Source: an uncultured Maribacter sp.
Lineage (GTDB): Bacteria; Bacteroidota; Bacteroidia; Flavobacteriales; Flavobacteriaceae
DNA length: 64,000 bases
Assembly (NCBI GenBank): GCA_947498505.1
Contig: CANMKG010000001.1
Location: forward strand, 62,001-126,000
Direction: 5' to 3'
Part shown: positions 28,168-35,486 of the stretch, one piece after another
How positions within the stretch are numbered: position 1 is the stretch's first letter
Layout: the number at the start of each line of letters is the position of its first letter
Program-made: the position numbers and the translations under genes
Notes under the pieces: generated by a model
Database searches by the model: none
Seen by the model: the letters and a program-made list of their open reading frames with translations, nothing else
What the model was told of the DNA's origin: nothing

Positions 28168-29040
28168 TTGAAACATAACCTATTAATTTATACTCTAAGC
28201 ATTTTTTTATCATTTGGAGCGTACGCTCAAAAGAAAGAATGGACACCATTATTGGATAAAAACTTTACGAATTGGGATAAATTTCTTGGAGTACCTCATT
28301 ATTCGGTAGAGGGAATAGATAGTATTCCAAAAGGAGATGGTAAAGAAGGAGCGAAACCTTTAGGTCTTAATAATGACCCTCTTGATGTTTTTAAGATGAT
28401 TGAGATTGGTGGTGAACCTGTTCTTCATATTAGCGGACAAATTTATGGTGCATTGACATCCAAAGAAGTTTACAAAAACTACCATTTAAAAATGGAATTT
28501 AAATGGGGAGATAAAAAGTGGGAGCCGAGGTTAAATGATAAAAAAGATAATGGACTTTTGTACCATTGCAATGGCAATCACGGAGCTTTTTGGAATGTAT
28601 GGATGGAGTCTCAGGAATTTCAAGTACAGGTTGGTGATATGGGAGATTACTTTGGACTGGCTGGAGGTGTAAACAATATTAATTCAACTAAAAGAGAGGA
28701 TGGTTTTTGCGTATACAATCCAGATGGTGAGGAAAACAAACTAGGAACTGCTGTTGAAGGTAAAAAAATGTATCGATGTGTGCGTAGTGTAGACTATGAA
28801 AAACCACATGGTGAATGGAATACATTGGAGTTAATTTGTTTTGAAGGAAAATCATATCATATCGTAAATGGACATGTGGTTATGATTTTGAACAATGCTG
28901 AACGCAAAACAGACAATGGTTTTGAACCAGTTACAAGTGGAAAATTACAGATACAATCTGAGGCCGCTGAAGCTTTTTACAGAAGAATTCAAATAAAATC
29001 AATAACCGCTTCTGACCTACCAGAGAATAAGGGCAATTAG
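28168..29040 (+). CDS. DUF1080 (3-keto-disaccharide hydrolase domain) secreted protein
   Basis: Secreted protein of the DUF1080 family, a concanavalin-like fold; some members act on 3-keto-glycosides. It begins with TTG (28168): no in-frame ATG exists back to the stop at 28138-28140, and the TTG start gives a good signal peptide ending at FGAYAQ. Visible family features are WTPLLDKNFTNWDKFLG, DNGLLYHCNGNHG and the C-terminal GKLQIQSEAAEAFYRRIQIK. It lies 27 bases after GH16, likely in the same transcript. Its substrate here is unknown. Its last four bases overlap the tail of the convergent esterase gene. Confidence 0.8.
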   Translation: MKHNLLIYTLSIFLSFGAYAQKKEWTPLLDKNFTNWDKFLGVPHYSVEGIDSIPKGDGKEGAKPLGLNNDPLDVFKMIEIGGEPVLHISGQIYGALTSKEVYKNYHLKMEFKWGDKKWEPRLNDKKDNGLLYHCNGNHGAFWNVWMESQEFQVQVGDMGDYFGLAGGVNNINSTKREDGFCVYNPDGEENKLGTAVEGKKMYRCVRSVDYEKPHGEWNTLELICFEGKSYHIVNGHVVMILNNAERKTDNGFEPVTSGKLQIQSEAAEAFYRRIQIKSITASDLPENKGN

Positions 29041-29837
29041 CCCAAGTTAGCGTTAAAAAAAAGTAAGGTTTTTTTGATGTGTTCCTCCCAATAAGACCAT
29101 TCATGAGCACCTGGAAACTCCTCATAAATATGCTCAATAGCATGCTCTTTTAGCTGTTGGTGTAACTTGCGGTTATGTTCAATTAATAAATCAGTAGAAC
29201 CGCAATCAAATCTAAATCTAGGGAGTTTTTCTTTTTGATTTAAAACAGTTTCTATCACAGAGTTAGGCTCATCTTTTTGATTATCATACGCTTCAAGAGG
29301 CTCTTCTACAAACAAGGCCATTTGGTCAAAAGCCGTAATAGAAGAATGTCCGGAAACAGCTGAAAATTTGGATGCGTATTTTAACCCTATTCTAAGAGCT
29401 CCGTAGCCGCCCATAGACAAACCAGAAATAAAGAGTTTAGAATTCGGACTTGACTGAGGTATATTTTCAATTACAGCTTGTGGAACATCTTCGGTAATCC
29501 ACTTTTCGTAATTACTATTGTTATGTGGTAAATATGCAGAACCATCTCCCCATAATCCGTCAGAAGGCATAGCAATAATCATTGGTGATAACGAGCCTTC
29601 CTGTATCATTTTTAAAGCAGAAATGTGGACACCAGCTTTTTGTGACCAAACCCAAGAACTACCGTATACTCCATGAAGCAATATAACTATGGGAATATCC
29701 TTTAAATTATCCAGAGGAGGAACAAAAAGACAAATATCTCCTCGACCTTTTAAGTTTTTTGTTTTAACAGTTATAAACCTCAAGTTGTTACTTTCAAACT
29801 CAGGCTGGGATAACTCGGTAGTTTTAAATTTGCTCAT
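29037..29837 (-). CDS. EstD/S-formylglutathione-hydrolase-like alpha/beta esterase
   Basis: Cytoplasmic alpha/beta hydrolase without signal peptide (266 aa). The nucleophile Ser lies in GLSMGGYGAL, the oxyanion region in VILLHGVYGSS, the acid probably in the Asp of FDCGSTDLL, and the His in PGAHEWSYW. It resembles esterase D and S-formylglutathione hydrolase proteins. Its ATG shares one base with the stop of the dehydrogenase upstream (TAATG), indicating translational coupling. Pairing with a class III-like alcohol dehydrogenase recalls glutathione-dependent formaldehyde oxidation, but flavobacteria often lack glutathione. A deacylase or sugar-ester hydrolase remains possible. Confidence 0.75.
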   Translation of the reverse strand: MSKFKTTELSQPEFESNNLRFITVKTKNLKGRGDICLFVPPLDNLKDIPIVILLHGVYGSSWVWSQKAGVHISALKMIQEGSLSPMIIAMPSDGLWGDGSAYLPHNNSNYEKWITEDVPQAVIENIPQSSPNSKLFISGLSMGGYGALRIGLKYASKFSAVSGHSSITAFDQMALFVEEPLEAYDNQKDEPNSVIETVLNQKEKLPRFRFDCGSTDLLIEHNRKLHQQLKEHAIEHIYEEFPGAHEWSYWEEHIKKTLLFFNANLG

Positions 29838-30958
29838 TATGAATTAAAAACTATTACACCTTTTGCATTTTTTCCACTTAGCATATCGTCAAAAGCTTGT
29901 TGTAAGTCTTTCAATTCGTATGTGTTAGTAATCATTTCATCAAGCTTTAATTTACCTTGCTCATATAAATTAACAAGCTTTGGGAAGTCAATGTTTGGAT
30001 TACATCCACCATATAATGGGTTAATATAAATTTTATCCCATTCAAAAAGATTCATATCTATTGTAATTTCTTCTTCAATACCACTTACCTGTACAGCAGT
30101 TCCAGCGTTTCTTACCATAGCTAATGGAGCAGCACCAAGAGCAGGAACGGCAGTACATTCAAAAGCAAAATCAGCACCACGATCTTCGGTCATTGCTTTT
30201 ACTTTTTCAGCAGCATTTAATAATCCAACGTCATTTTTATCTGCAAGAATAAGGTGAGTTGCACCAAACTCTTTTGCCATTTCTAACCTTTTTTCATTAA
30301 TATCAATAGCAATAATTTTGGTTGCTTTACTAATTTTAGCTCCTTGTATAACACTAATACCAACACCACCTGTTCCTAATACAACTACCGAACTATTTGG
30401 AGTAACTTTAGCCGAATTTACTGCGGAACCAAACCCCGTCATAACACCACAACTTATTATGCTTGCAGAGGGAAAAGGCATTTTGTCTGAGGTGTTTTTA
30501 ACAACGGCTGATGCTTTAACCAAAGTATATTCAGATAGTGTACCAATATTAAAAGAACGTTCAATAGGGTTGTTTTGCCATGTAGTACCGTCAATATGCG
30601 CATGACCATCAGTATAACCATTTCCACCAGCAACAACAGGAGAATTATTTTCACATATATGCTGATTGCCTAAATTACATTGCAAGCAGTTTTCACATGG
30701 TGTGGCCCAATTAAGTATAACGGAGTCTCCAATATTTATGTTTTCTACATTGTCGCCAATTGCAGAAACTATTCCTGCTCCCTCATGACCTAGAACTATT
30801 GGTTTACCCCAATGTAAAGAATCATGATCGGTGTGGCATAAACCAGCTGCTTTCATTTGAACTAAAACTTCATCTGGCTTTGGCTTTTGTATTGTAATGG
30901 AGTCTATAATAAAACCTCCTTTTCCATCTGCAATTGCTGCATTACACTGTATAGACAT
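29837..30958 (-). CDS. Zn-dependent alcohol dehydrogenase, class III-like
   Basis: MDR alcohol dehydrogenase of 373 aa with the catalytic zinc set (Cys in GLCHTDHDS, His-Glu in VLGHEGAG) and an intact structural-zinc lobe with four Cys in CENCLQCNLGNQHIC. The Rossmann motif is VVVLGTGGVGISVIQGA. Sequence style is that of class III (formaldehyde/aryl-alcohol) dehydrogenases. Zn-ADH genes of unclear reaction are reported to be conserved in porphyran loci of Flavobacteriia, beside the P450 that demethylates 6-O-methyl-D-galactose; no P450 is visible here. It is first in a two-gene unit with the esterase and divergent from an AraC regulator. Confidence 0.8.
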   Translation of the reverse strand: MSIQCNAAIADGKGGFIIDSITIQKPKPDEVLVQMKAAGLCHTDHDSLHWGKPIVLGHEGAGIVSAIGDNVENINIGDSVILNWATPCENCLQCNLGNQHICENNSPVVAGGNGYTDGHAHIDGTTWQNNPIERSFNIGTLSEYTLVKASAVVKNTSDKMPFPSASIISCGVMTGFGSAVNSAKVTPNSSVVVLGTGGVGISVIQGAKISKATKIIAIDINEKRLEMAKEFGATHLILADKNDVGLLNAAEKVKAMTEDRGADFAFECTAVPALGAAPLAMVRNAGTAVQVSGIEEEITIDMNLFEWDKIYINPLYGGCNPNIDFPKLVNLYEQGKLKLDEMITNTYELKDLQQAFDDMLSGKNAKGVIVFNS

Positions 30959-30988
30959 TTAAATATTTGTTTGCTTTTTAATACGGCT

Positions 30989-31000
30989 AAAACTAGTTTT
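30989..31000. promoter_or_regulatory. Palindrome in the ADH/AraC divergent promoter region
   Basis: AAAACTAGTTTT is a perfect 12-base palindrome in the 160-base gap between the divergent alcohol dehydrogenase and AraC genes. It is a candidate operator. A longer-spaced AACTTAT/ATAAGTT inverted repeat (31051-31094) also lies here. Neither has independent support. Confidence 0.35.
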
Positions 31001-31118
31001 TTTACTGAAGATACAAATATCCTAAAATAGACTAAACAATACCCTATATTAACTTATAAAGTTTGGTTTTGAATTTTTTGCGTTTAAATAAGTTATTTTA
31101 ATTTCATATTTTGGGCGA

Positions 31119-31979
31119 ATGAAAGCGCAATTAGAAAAAATAACAAGCCTTCCGCAAAGCTCATTCAAGGTATTTAAATATGAAAATCAATCTTTTGATG
31201 CACCTTGGCACTTTCATCCTGAATATGAGTTGGTTTTTATTGAAAAAAGTAACGGTATTAGGTATGTAGGTGATAGTGTTATGGAGTTTGAAGAGAACGA
31301 TTTGGTTCTGTTAGGGTCTAATTTGCCTCACTGTTGGAAGAATACCGAAGAAAATAAAAGCACTGCAAAATCTATAGTTGTTCAATGGAGAAGTGACTTT
31401 ATGGGAAAAGGATGGAATGAAGGAGTTGAATTTACGACCATAAAAAAAATGCTCAAGCGATCATCTAGAGGGATTCATTTTAAAGGTGAAACTGTTGAAA
31501 AAATTGCTGTTTTGTTAAGGGCTATGTTGAACCAACGACCTTTTGAGAAAACTATTACCCTTTTAAAAGTTTTAGATATTTTGTCCGAATCTAAAGAAAA
31601 CGTGTTACTTTCTGGAGATAATTTTGCAGCAAAACTTAATCATAAAACTAACGAAAGAATAAACGTCATTCATAATTTTGTTAGTGAAAATTATAATAGA
31701 CAGATTACTCTTTCCGAAATGGCAAATTTAGTAGCTATGAACGAAGAGTCGTTTTGTAGATTTTTTAAAAAAACATTCAATAAGTCTTTTTTTACTTTTT
31801 TGAACGAGTATAAAATTAAGTTGGCATGTAAAATGTTAATCGAATCTGATAAGCAGGTATCGGAAATTGCCTTTCGTTCAGGGTATGAAAGTCTACCTTT
31901 TTTTTACAGGCAGTTTAACAAATTTATAGGATGTTCCCCTTTGGTTTATCAGCAGAAGTATAAAAGAGCTTTTAGTTAG
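31119..31979 (+). CDS. AraC-family transcriptional regulator with cupin sensor domain
   Basis: 286 aa cytoplasmic regulator. The N-terminal cupin (PWHFHPEYELVFIEKSNG, then GDSVMEFEENDLVLLGSNLP) probably binds a sugar. The C-terminal ~100 residues carry two helix-turn-helix units (ITLSEMANLVAMNEESFCRF and VSEIAFRSGYESLPFFYRQF). It is divergent from the alcohol dehydrogenase-esterase pair and convergent with kduI, so the ADH unit is the likely target. It is close to the AraC at 36792-37661, with the same cupin motif, so the two are probably paralogues with different effectors. Confidence 0.9.
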   Translation: MKAQLEKITSLPQSSFKVFKYENQSFDAPWHFHPEYELVFIEKSNGIRYVGDSVMEFEENDLVLLGSNLPHCWKNTEENKSTAKSIVVQWRSDFMGKGWNEGVEFTTIKKMLKRSSRGIHFKGETVEKIAVLLRAMLNQRPFEKTITLLKVLDILSESKENVLLSGDNFAAKLNHKTNERINVIHNFVSENYNRQITLSEMANLVAMNEESFCRFFKKTFNKSFFTFLNEYKIKLACKMLIESDKQVSEIAFRSGYESLPFFYRQFNKFIGCSPLVYQQKYKRAFS

Positions 31980-32039
31980 AAAAAGCCGCTAAGTTTTTAA
32001 TCTAAACGACTTTTTCGATATCTATTAACAGTAACCTTA

Positions 32040-32879
32040 TTATTTTAAATCTTTGATTTTGGCTACATCCATATCGGTATAGTCTAAATTTTCTCCCGCC
32101 ATTCCCCATATAAATGTATAGTTTGATGTTCCTGACCCACAATGGATAGACCATGGTGGTGATATAACTGCTTGATGATTGTGCATCCAGATATGTCTTG
32201 TTTCGTTTGGTTGCCCCATAAAATGGCATACAGCCTGTTCTTCTGGAATATCTAAGTAAAAGTAAATTTCCATTCTACGATCGTGAACATGAGCAGGCAT
32301 AGTATTCCAAACACTACCCGTTTTAAGCTCGGTCATACCCATTTGCAGTTGACAAGAAGTAATAACACCTCCAATAATCATTTGACTAACCGTTCTATGA
32401 TTTGCAGTTTCAAGGGATCCAAGTTCTAGTTTGTTGGCCTCTTCAAGACTAACTTTTTTTGTTGGGTAGTTGGTATGAGCAGGGGCTGAGTTTAAATAAA
32501 ACTTAGCAGGCTCTTTTGAGTCATCACTTTTAAAAACAACCGATTTTATTCCCATGCCCACATATAATGCATCTTTATGATTTAACTTAATAACCTCTCC
32601 ATCAACTTCAACAGAGCCTTTGCCTCCAACATTAATGATACCAAGCTCCCTTCGTTCTAGAAAAAAGTTCGCCTTTAAAGGATCAATAGCTTCCAATGTA
32701 AGTGAATTGGTTGGTACGGCGGATCCTACAATATATCGGTCGTAATGTGTATAAGTAAGGTTTATTTTTCCTTCTTGCATTAGGTTATCAACCAAAAATT
32801 CGTCCCGTAATTGAGTTGTATCGTATTTTTTTACAGCTTCGGGACTAGAAGCGTACCTGTTTTCATAAAATGTATTCAT
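32040..32879 (-). CDS. kduI: 5-keto-4-deoxyuronate isomerase KduI
   Basis: Bicupin isomerase that converts 5-keto-4-deoxyuronate (4-deoxy-L-threo-5-hexosulose uronate) to 3-deoxy-D-glycero-2,5-hexodiulosonate, the substrate of KduD. The zinc ligands H197, H199, E204 (PAHVHDRRMEIY) and H246 (PPWSIHCG) are all present, and length (279 aa) is as expected. It is divergent from lacI across a strong palindrome. No polysaccharide lyase or unsaturated glucuronyl hydrolase is present in the window, so the usual source of its substrate is missing here. It may serve lyases elsewhere or act on hexuronates, an activity reported for E. coli KduI. Confidence 0.93.
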   Translation of the reverse strand: MNTFYENRYASSPEAVKKYDTTQLRDEFLVDNLMQEGKINLTYTHYDRYIVGSAVPTNSLTLEAIDPLKANFFLERRELGIINVGGKGSVEVDGEVIKLNHKDALYVGMGIKSVVFKSDDSKEPAKFYLNSAPAHTNYPTKKVSLEEANKLELGSLETANHRTVSQMIIGGVITSCQLQMGMTELKTGSVWNTMPAHVHDRRMEIYFYLDIPEEQAVCHFMGQPNETRHIWMHNHQAVISPPWSIHCGSGTSNYTFIWGMAGENLDYTDMDVAKIKDLK

Positions 32880-32916
32880 AACTATGAGATGTATATAATT
32901 GGTTTGTATTTCAAAA

Positions 32917-32989
32917 CAAACTTAATCAAAATATACAAAAAATACAATCGATTGTATTTTTGTATATTTATAGAAAATTATAATATTTG
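32917..32989. promoter_or_regulatory. Divergent kduI/lacI promoters with LacI-type operator
   Basis: A perfect 24-base palindrome spans 32938-32961, with a LacI-type CG centre (ACAATCGATTGT), and extends to about 32931-32969 with one extra A on the left. For kduI (minus), TAAGTTTG at 32917-32924 is an exact -7 match, and a TTG inside the palindrome sits about 20 bases upstream. For lacI (plus), AATATTTG at 32982-32989 is a 7/8 match with TTTG at 32959-32962, 19 bases upstream. Binding would cover both -33 regions. Confidence 0.7.
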
Positions 32990-32999
32990 AGATTATTCA

Positions 33000-34022
33000 A
33001 TGGAGAATAATTCTATGACAATACATGATATAGCAAAAGCTTTGGGCATTGACAGCTCAACAGTATCTAGAGCTTTAAATGACAGCGACCGGGTTACAAA
33101 GAAGACAAAGGATAAAATACTTGAAAAGGCTAAGGAGTTAGGCTATCAACGAAATTTGTTAGCCTCTAATTTAAGAAAGAACAAAACCTTTACTATTGGT
33201 GTTATAGTTCCAAGAATATCAAGGCATTTTTTTTCGTCTGCAATTGCGGGTATTGAGGAAATGGCTTTCGAAAAAGGGTACAGAGTTGTTATATGCCAAT
33301 CTTTAGAACAGTTAGATAGGGAACAAAATTTAATAGAAACGTTAGTTGCGAATAGAGTAGATGGTGTGATTATGTCCATTTCCATGGAAACCCTAAATTA
33401 TAAGCATTTAGATATTCTTAAAACTAATAACATCCCAATTTTGTTTTTCGATAGGCATTGCGATATTCCTGGGAACAGTAACGTATTGTTAGATGATTTT
33501 GAAGGAGGGTATTTAGGAACCAGTCATTTAATCTCTAAAGGATGCAATAGAATAGTACATTTTTCAGGGCCTAGAAATTTAAAGATGTATCAAAATCGAT
33601 TTCAAGGATATATAACGGCTTTAGAAGAAAATAACATTCCTTTTGATGAGAGTTTAGTGTTAAGCTCTCATTTAATGGAGAAGGATGGGGCTTTGCTTGC
33701 GAAAAAAATACTATCCATGCCAATACAAGTAGATGGTGTTTTTTCAGCGAATGATGTTGCTGCAATTGGTGCCATGCAATATTTAAAAAGTAAAGGGGTG
33801 TTGATTCCTGAAGATATTGCATTCGCGGGTTTTAGTAATGAACCCACTTCTAGAGTAATTGAACCTTCATTAACTACAATTGATCAGTCCGGTAGTCAAA
33901 TGGGGAAATTGGCAATGGAATTATTGCTAAAACAGGTAGATAACAAACAAGATTCTATTTCGCCTGAAACTATTGTGTTGAAACCATCATTGATTGCACG
34001 AGAATCTTCTAATAAAAAATAA
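33000..34022 (+). CDS. LacI-family transcriptional regulator
   Basis: 340 aa repressor with an N-terminal LacI helix-turn-helix (MTIHDIAKALGIDSSTVSRALN) and hinge, and a periplasmic-binding-protein-like effector domain (FTIGVIVPRISRHFFSSAIAGIE onward, then DGVFSANDVAAIGAMQYLKSKG). It is first in line with the three TRAP genes (21-base gap) and divergent from kduI, with a CG-centred palindrome between. It therefore likely controls both kduI and TRAP uptake, and itself. The effector is probably a uronate, aldonate or keto-deoxy acid carried by the TRAP system; this is inference. Confidence 0.93.
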   Translation: MENNSMTIHDIAKALGIDSSTVSRALNDSDRVTKKTKDKILEKAKELGYQRNLLASNLRKNKTFTIGVIVPRISRHFFSSAIAGIEEMAFEKGYRVVICQSLEQLDREQNLIETLVANRVDGVIMSISMETLNYKHLDILKTNNIPILFFDRHCDIPGNSNVLLDDFEGGYLGTSHLISKGCNRIVHFSGPRNLKMYQNRFQGYITALEENNIPFDESLVLSSHLMEKDGALLAKKILSMPIQVDGVFSANDVAAIGAMQYLKSKGVLIPEDIAFAGFSNEPTSRVIEPSLTTIDQSGSQMGKLAMELLLKQVDNKQDSISPETIVLKPSLIARESSNKK

Positions 34023-34043
34023 TTAAAGATAAAATTAAAGTTC

Positions 34044-35021
34044 ATGCGTAGTTTAACAATACTTATACTTTTTATAATTGGAATAGGGGTTAGCAGTTGT
34101 AATAAGTTGGTTCAAAAAAAGACCTTAAAGTTAGCTCATGGCTTAGATGTTGGACATTCCGTGCATAAAGCAATGGTGAAAATGGGCGAAGATTTAGAAA
34201 AATTATCTGGTGGAAAAATGACAATTGAAATATACCCAAGTCAGCAGTTAGGAACAGAAAGACAGTGTTTGGAGTTGTTACAAATTGGTAGTTTGGATAT
34301 GACTAAGGTTTCGGTAGGAGTGTTGGAAAATTTTGCACCTAAAATGAAAGTTTTGGGACTCCCTTTTTTGTTTAGAGATAGAGCACATTCTTTTAAAGTT
34401 TTAGATGGACCCATTGGTCAACAATTACTGAATGATGGAGAGCAATATTGGTTAAAAGGTTTAGGGTATTATGATGCTGGGAGCAGAAGTTTTTATACCA
34501 AAGATAAACCAGTAAACTCTCCTGAAGATTTAATAGGCCTTAAAATTAGAGTAATGGAGAGTGTTACGGCTATGGATATGGTAAATAAGTTAGGAGGGGC
34601 TCCAACTCCAATATCGTGGGGGGAACTATATACATCGTTACAGCAAGGAGTTGTCGATGGAGCAGAAAATAATCCACCAAGTTTTTATCTGTCAAGACAT
34701 TATGAAGTATGTAAATACTATAGTTTAGATGAGCATACGGTTTTACCCGATGTGTTGATTGCTGGAACACATTTATGGGAAAAACTTAATGATGAAGAAA
34801 AAGGGTGGTTAAAAGAAGCAGTTAAGAGGTCCATTGATTATCAAAGAAAATTATGGATTGACGCGGAAAAAGAGGCATTATCTGCTGTAGAAGCAGCTGG
34901 GGTGAAAATTGTTAGGCCTAACAAAGCACTTTTTTTAGAAAAGACGAAAAGCATATTTGAACAGTATAAAGAGGATAAAGTGTTATACAAATTAATTCAG
35001 GATATTCAGCAAACGAAGTAA
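34044..35021 (+). CDS. dctP: TRAP transporter solute-binding lipoprotein (DctP family)
   Basis: Extracytoplasmic solute receptor for a carboxylated substrate. The signal peptide ends in lipobox GVSSC, so the protein is lipid-anchored rather than free periplasmic. DctP features include LKLAHGLDVGHSVHKAM, the IEIYPSQQLGTERQCLELLQ block, and GLKIRVMES, whose Arg is the usual carboxylate anchor. ISWGELYTSLQQGVVDGAEN completes the ligand site. Length is 325 aa. Sugar-acid-binding DctP proteins (uronates, aldonates) share this type; given the downstream LgoD/UxaB/UxaA genes, L-galactonate or a hexuronate is the likely ligand. The identity is not proven by sequence. Confidence 0.9.
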   Translation: MRSLTILILFIIGIGVSSCNKLVQKKTLKLAHGLDVGHSVHKAMVKMGEDLEKLSGGKMTIEIYPSQQLGTERQCLELLQIGSLDMTKVSVGVLENFAPKMKVLGLPFLFRDRAHSFKVLDGPIGQQLLNDGEQYWLKGLGYYDAGSRSFYTKDKPVNSPEDLIGLKIRVMESVTAMDMVNKLGGAPTPISWGELYTSLQQGVVDGAENNPPSFYLSRHYEVCKYYSLDEHTVLPDVLIAGTHLWEKLNDEEKGWLKEAVKRSIDYQRKLWIDAEKEALSAVEAAGVKIVRPNKALFLEKTKSIFEQYKEDKVLYKLIQDIQQTK

Positions 35022-35022
35022 T

Positions 35023-35481
35023 ATGGAATTAAGAAATAAGATTGATAAAATTTTAGGAAACCTGTTAATTGTAATAATGGGGGTAATGGTACTAAATGTA
35101 TTATGGCAAGTATTTAGTAGGTACTTTTTAGGGGCTCCAAGTTCTTTTACCGATGAACTAGCAAGATATCTTATGATTTGGGTTGGAGTTTTAGGTGCAG
35201 CTTATGTTTCAGGTAAAAACAAACATGTGGCAATTGACGTTTTGCCTGCAAAGTTTAGTAAAAAAGTACAGAAAAGACTAAAAGTTACCGTTCAGGTTTT
35301 AATAATTCTTTTTTGCCTTTTTGCTTTAGTAATTGGAGGAGCCAGGTTAGTATTTATTACATATGTTTTAAAACAATACTCTCCCGCGTTGCAGGTGCCA
35401 TTGGCAGCTGTATATATTGTATTACCAATAAGTGGAATTTTAATTATTTATTACAAAACCTCTGATATTTTAAAAAACTAG
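35023..35481 (+). CDS. dctQ: TRAP transporter small membrane subunit (DctQ family)
   Basis: 152 aa with four hydrophobic helices: LLIVIMGVMVLNVLWQVFSR, the ELARYLMIWVGVLGAAYVSG segment, VTVQVLIILFCLFALVIGG, and a last helix near YIVLPISGILIIYY. The FSRYFLGAPSSFTDELARYL motif is typical of DctQ. It begins one base after the DctP stop and ends five bases before the DctM start, so the three are translated as a unit. It holds the small subunit role in the sodium-driven complex. Confidence 0.9.
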   Translation: MELRNKIDKILGNLLIVIMGVMVLNVLWQVFSRYFLGAPSSFTDELARYLMIWVGVLGAAYVSGKNKHVAIDVLPAKFSKKVQKRLKVTVQVLIILFCLFALVIGGARLVFITYVLKQYSPALQVPLAAVYIVLPISGILIIYYKTSDILKN

Positions 35482-35486
35482 TCAGC

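Noticed and set aside
29037-30958. Classical glutathione-dependent formaldehyde detoxification pair
   Set aside because: The two families fit, but glutathione synthesis is often absent in this lineage and other marine flavobacterial ADHs near porphyran genes are reported not to detoxify formaldehyde. Reported only as a hypothesis.
31980-32016. Bidirectional terminator between AraC and kduI
   Set aside because: A-rich and T-rich ends flank a possible stem, but several mismatches interrupt it. Not strong enough to call.
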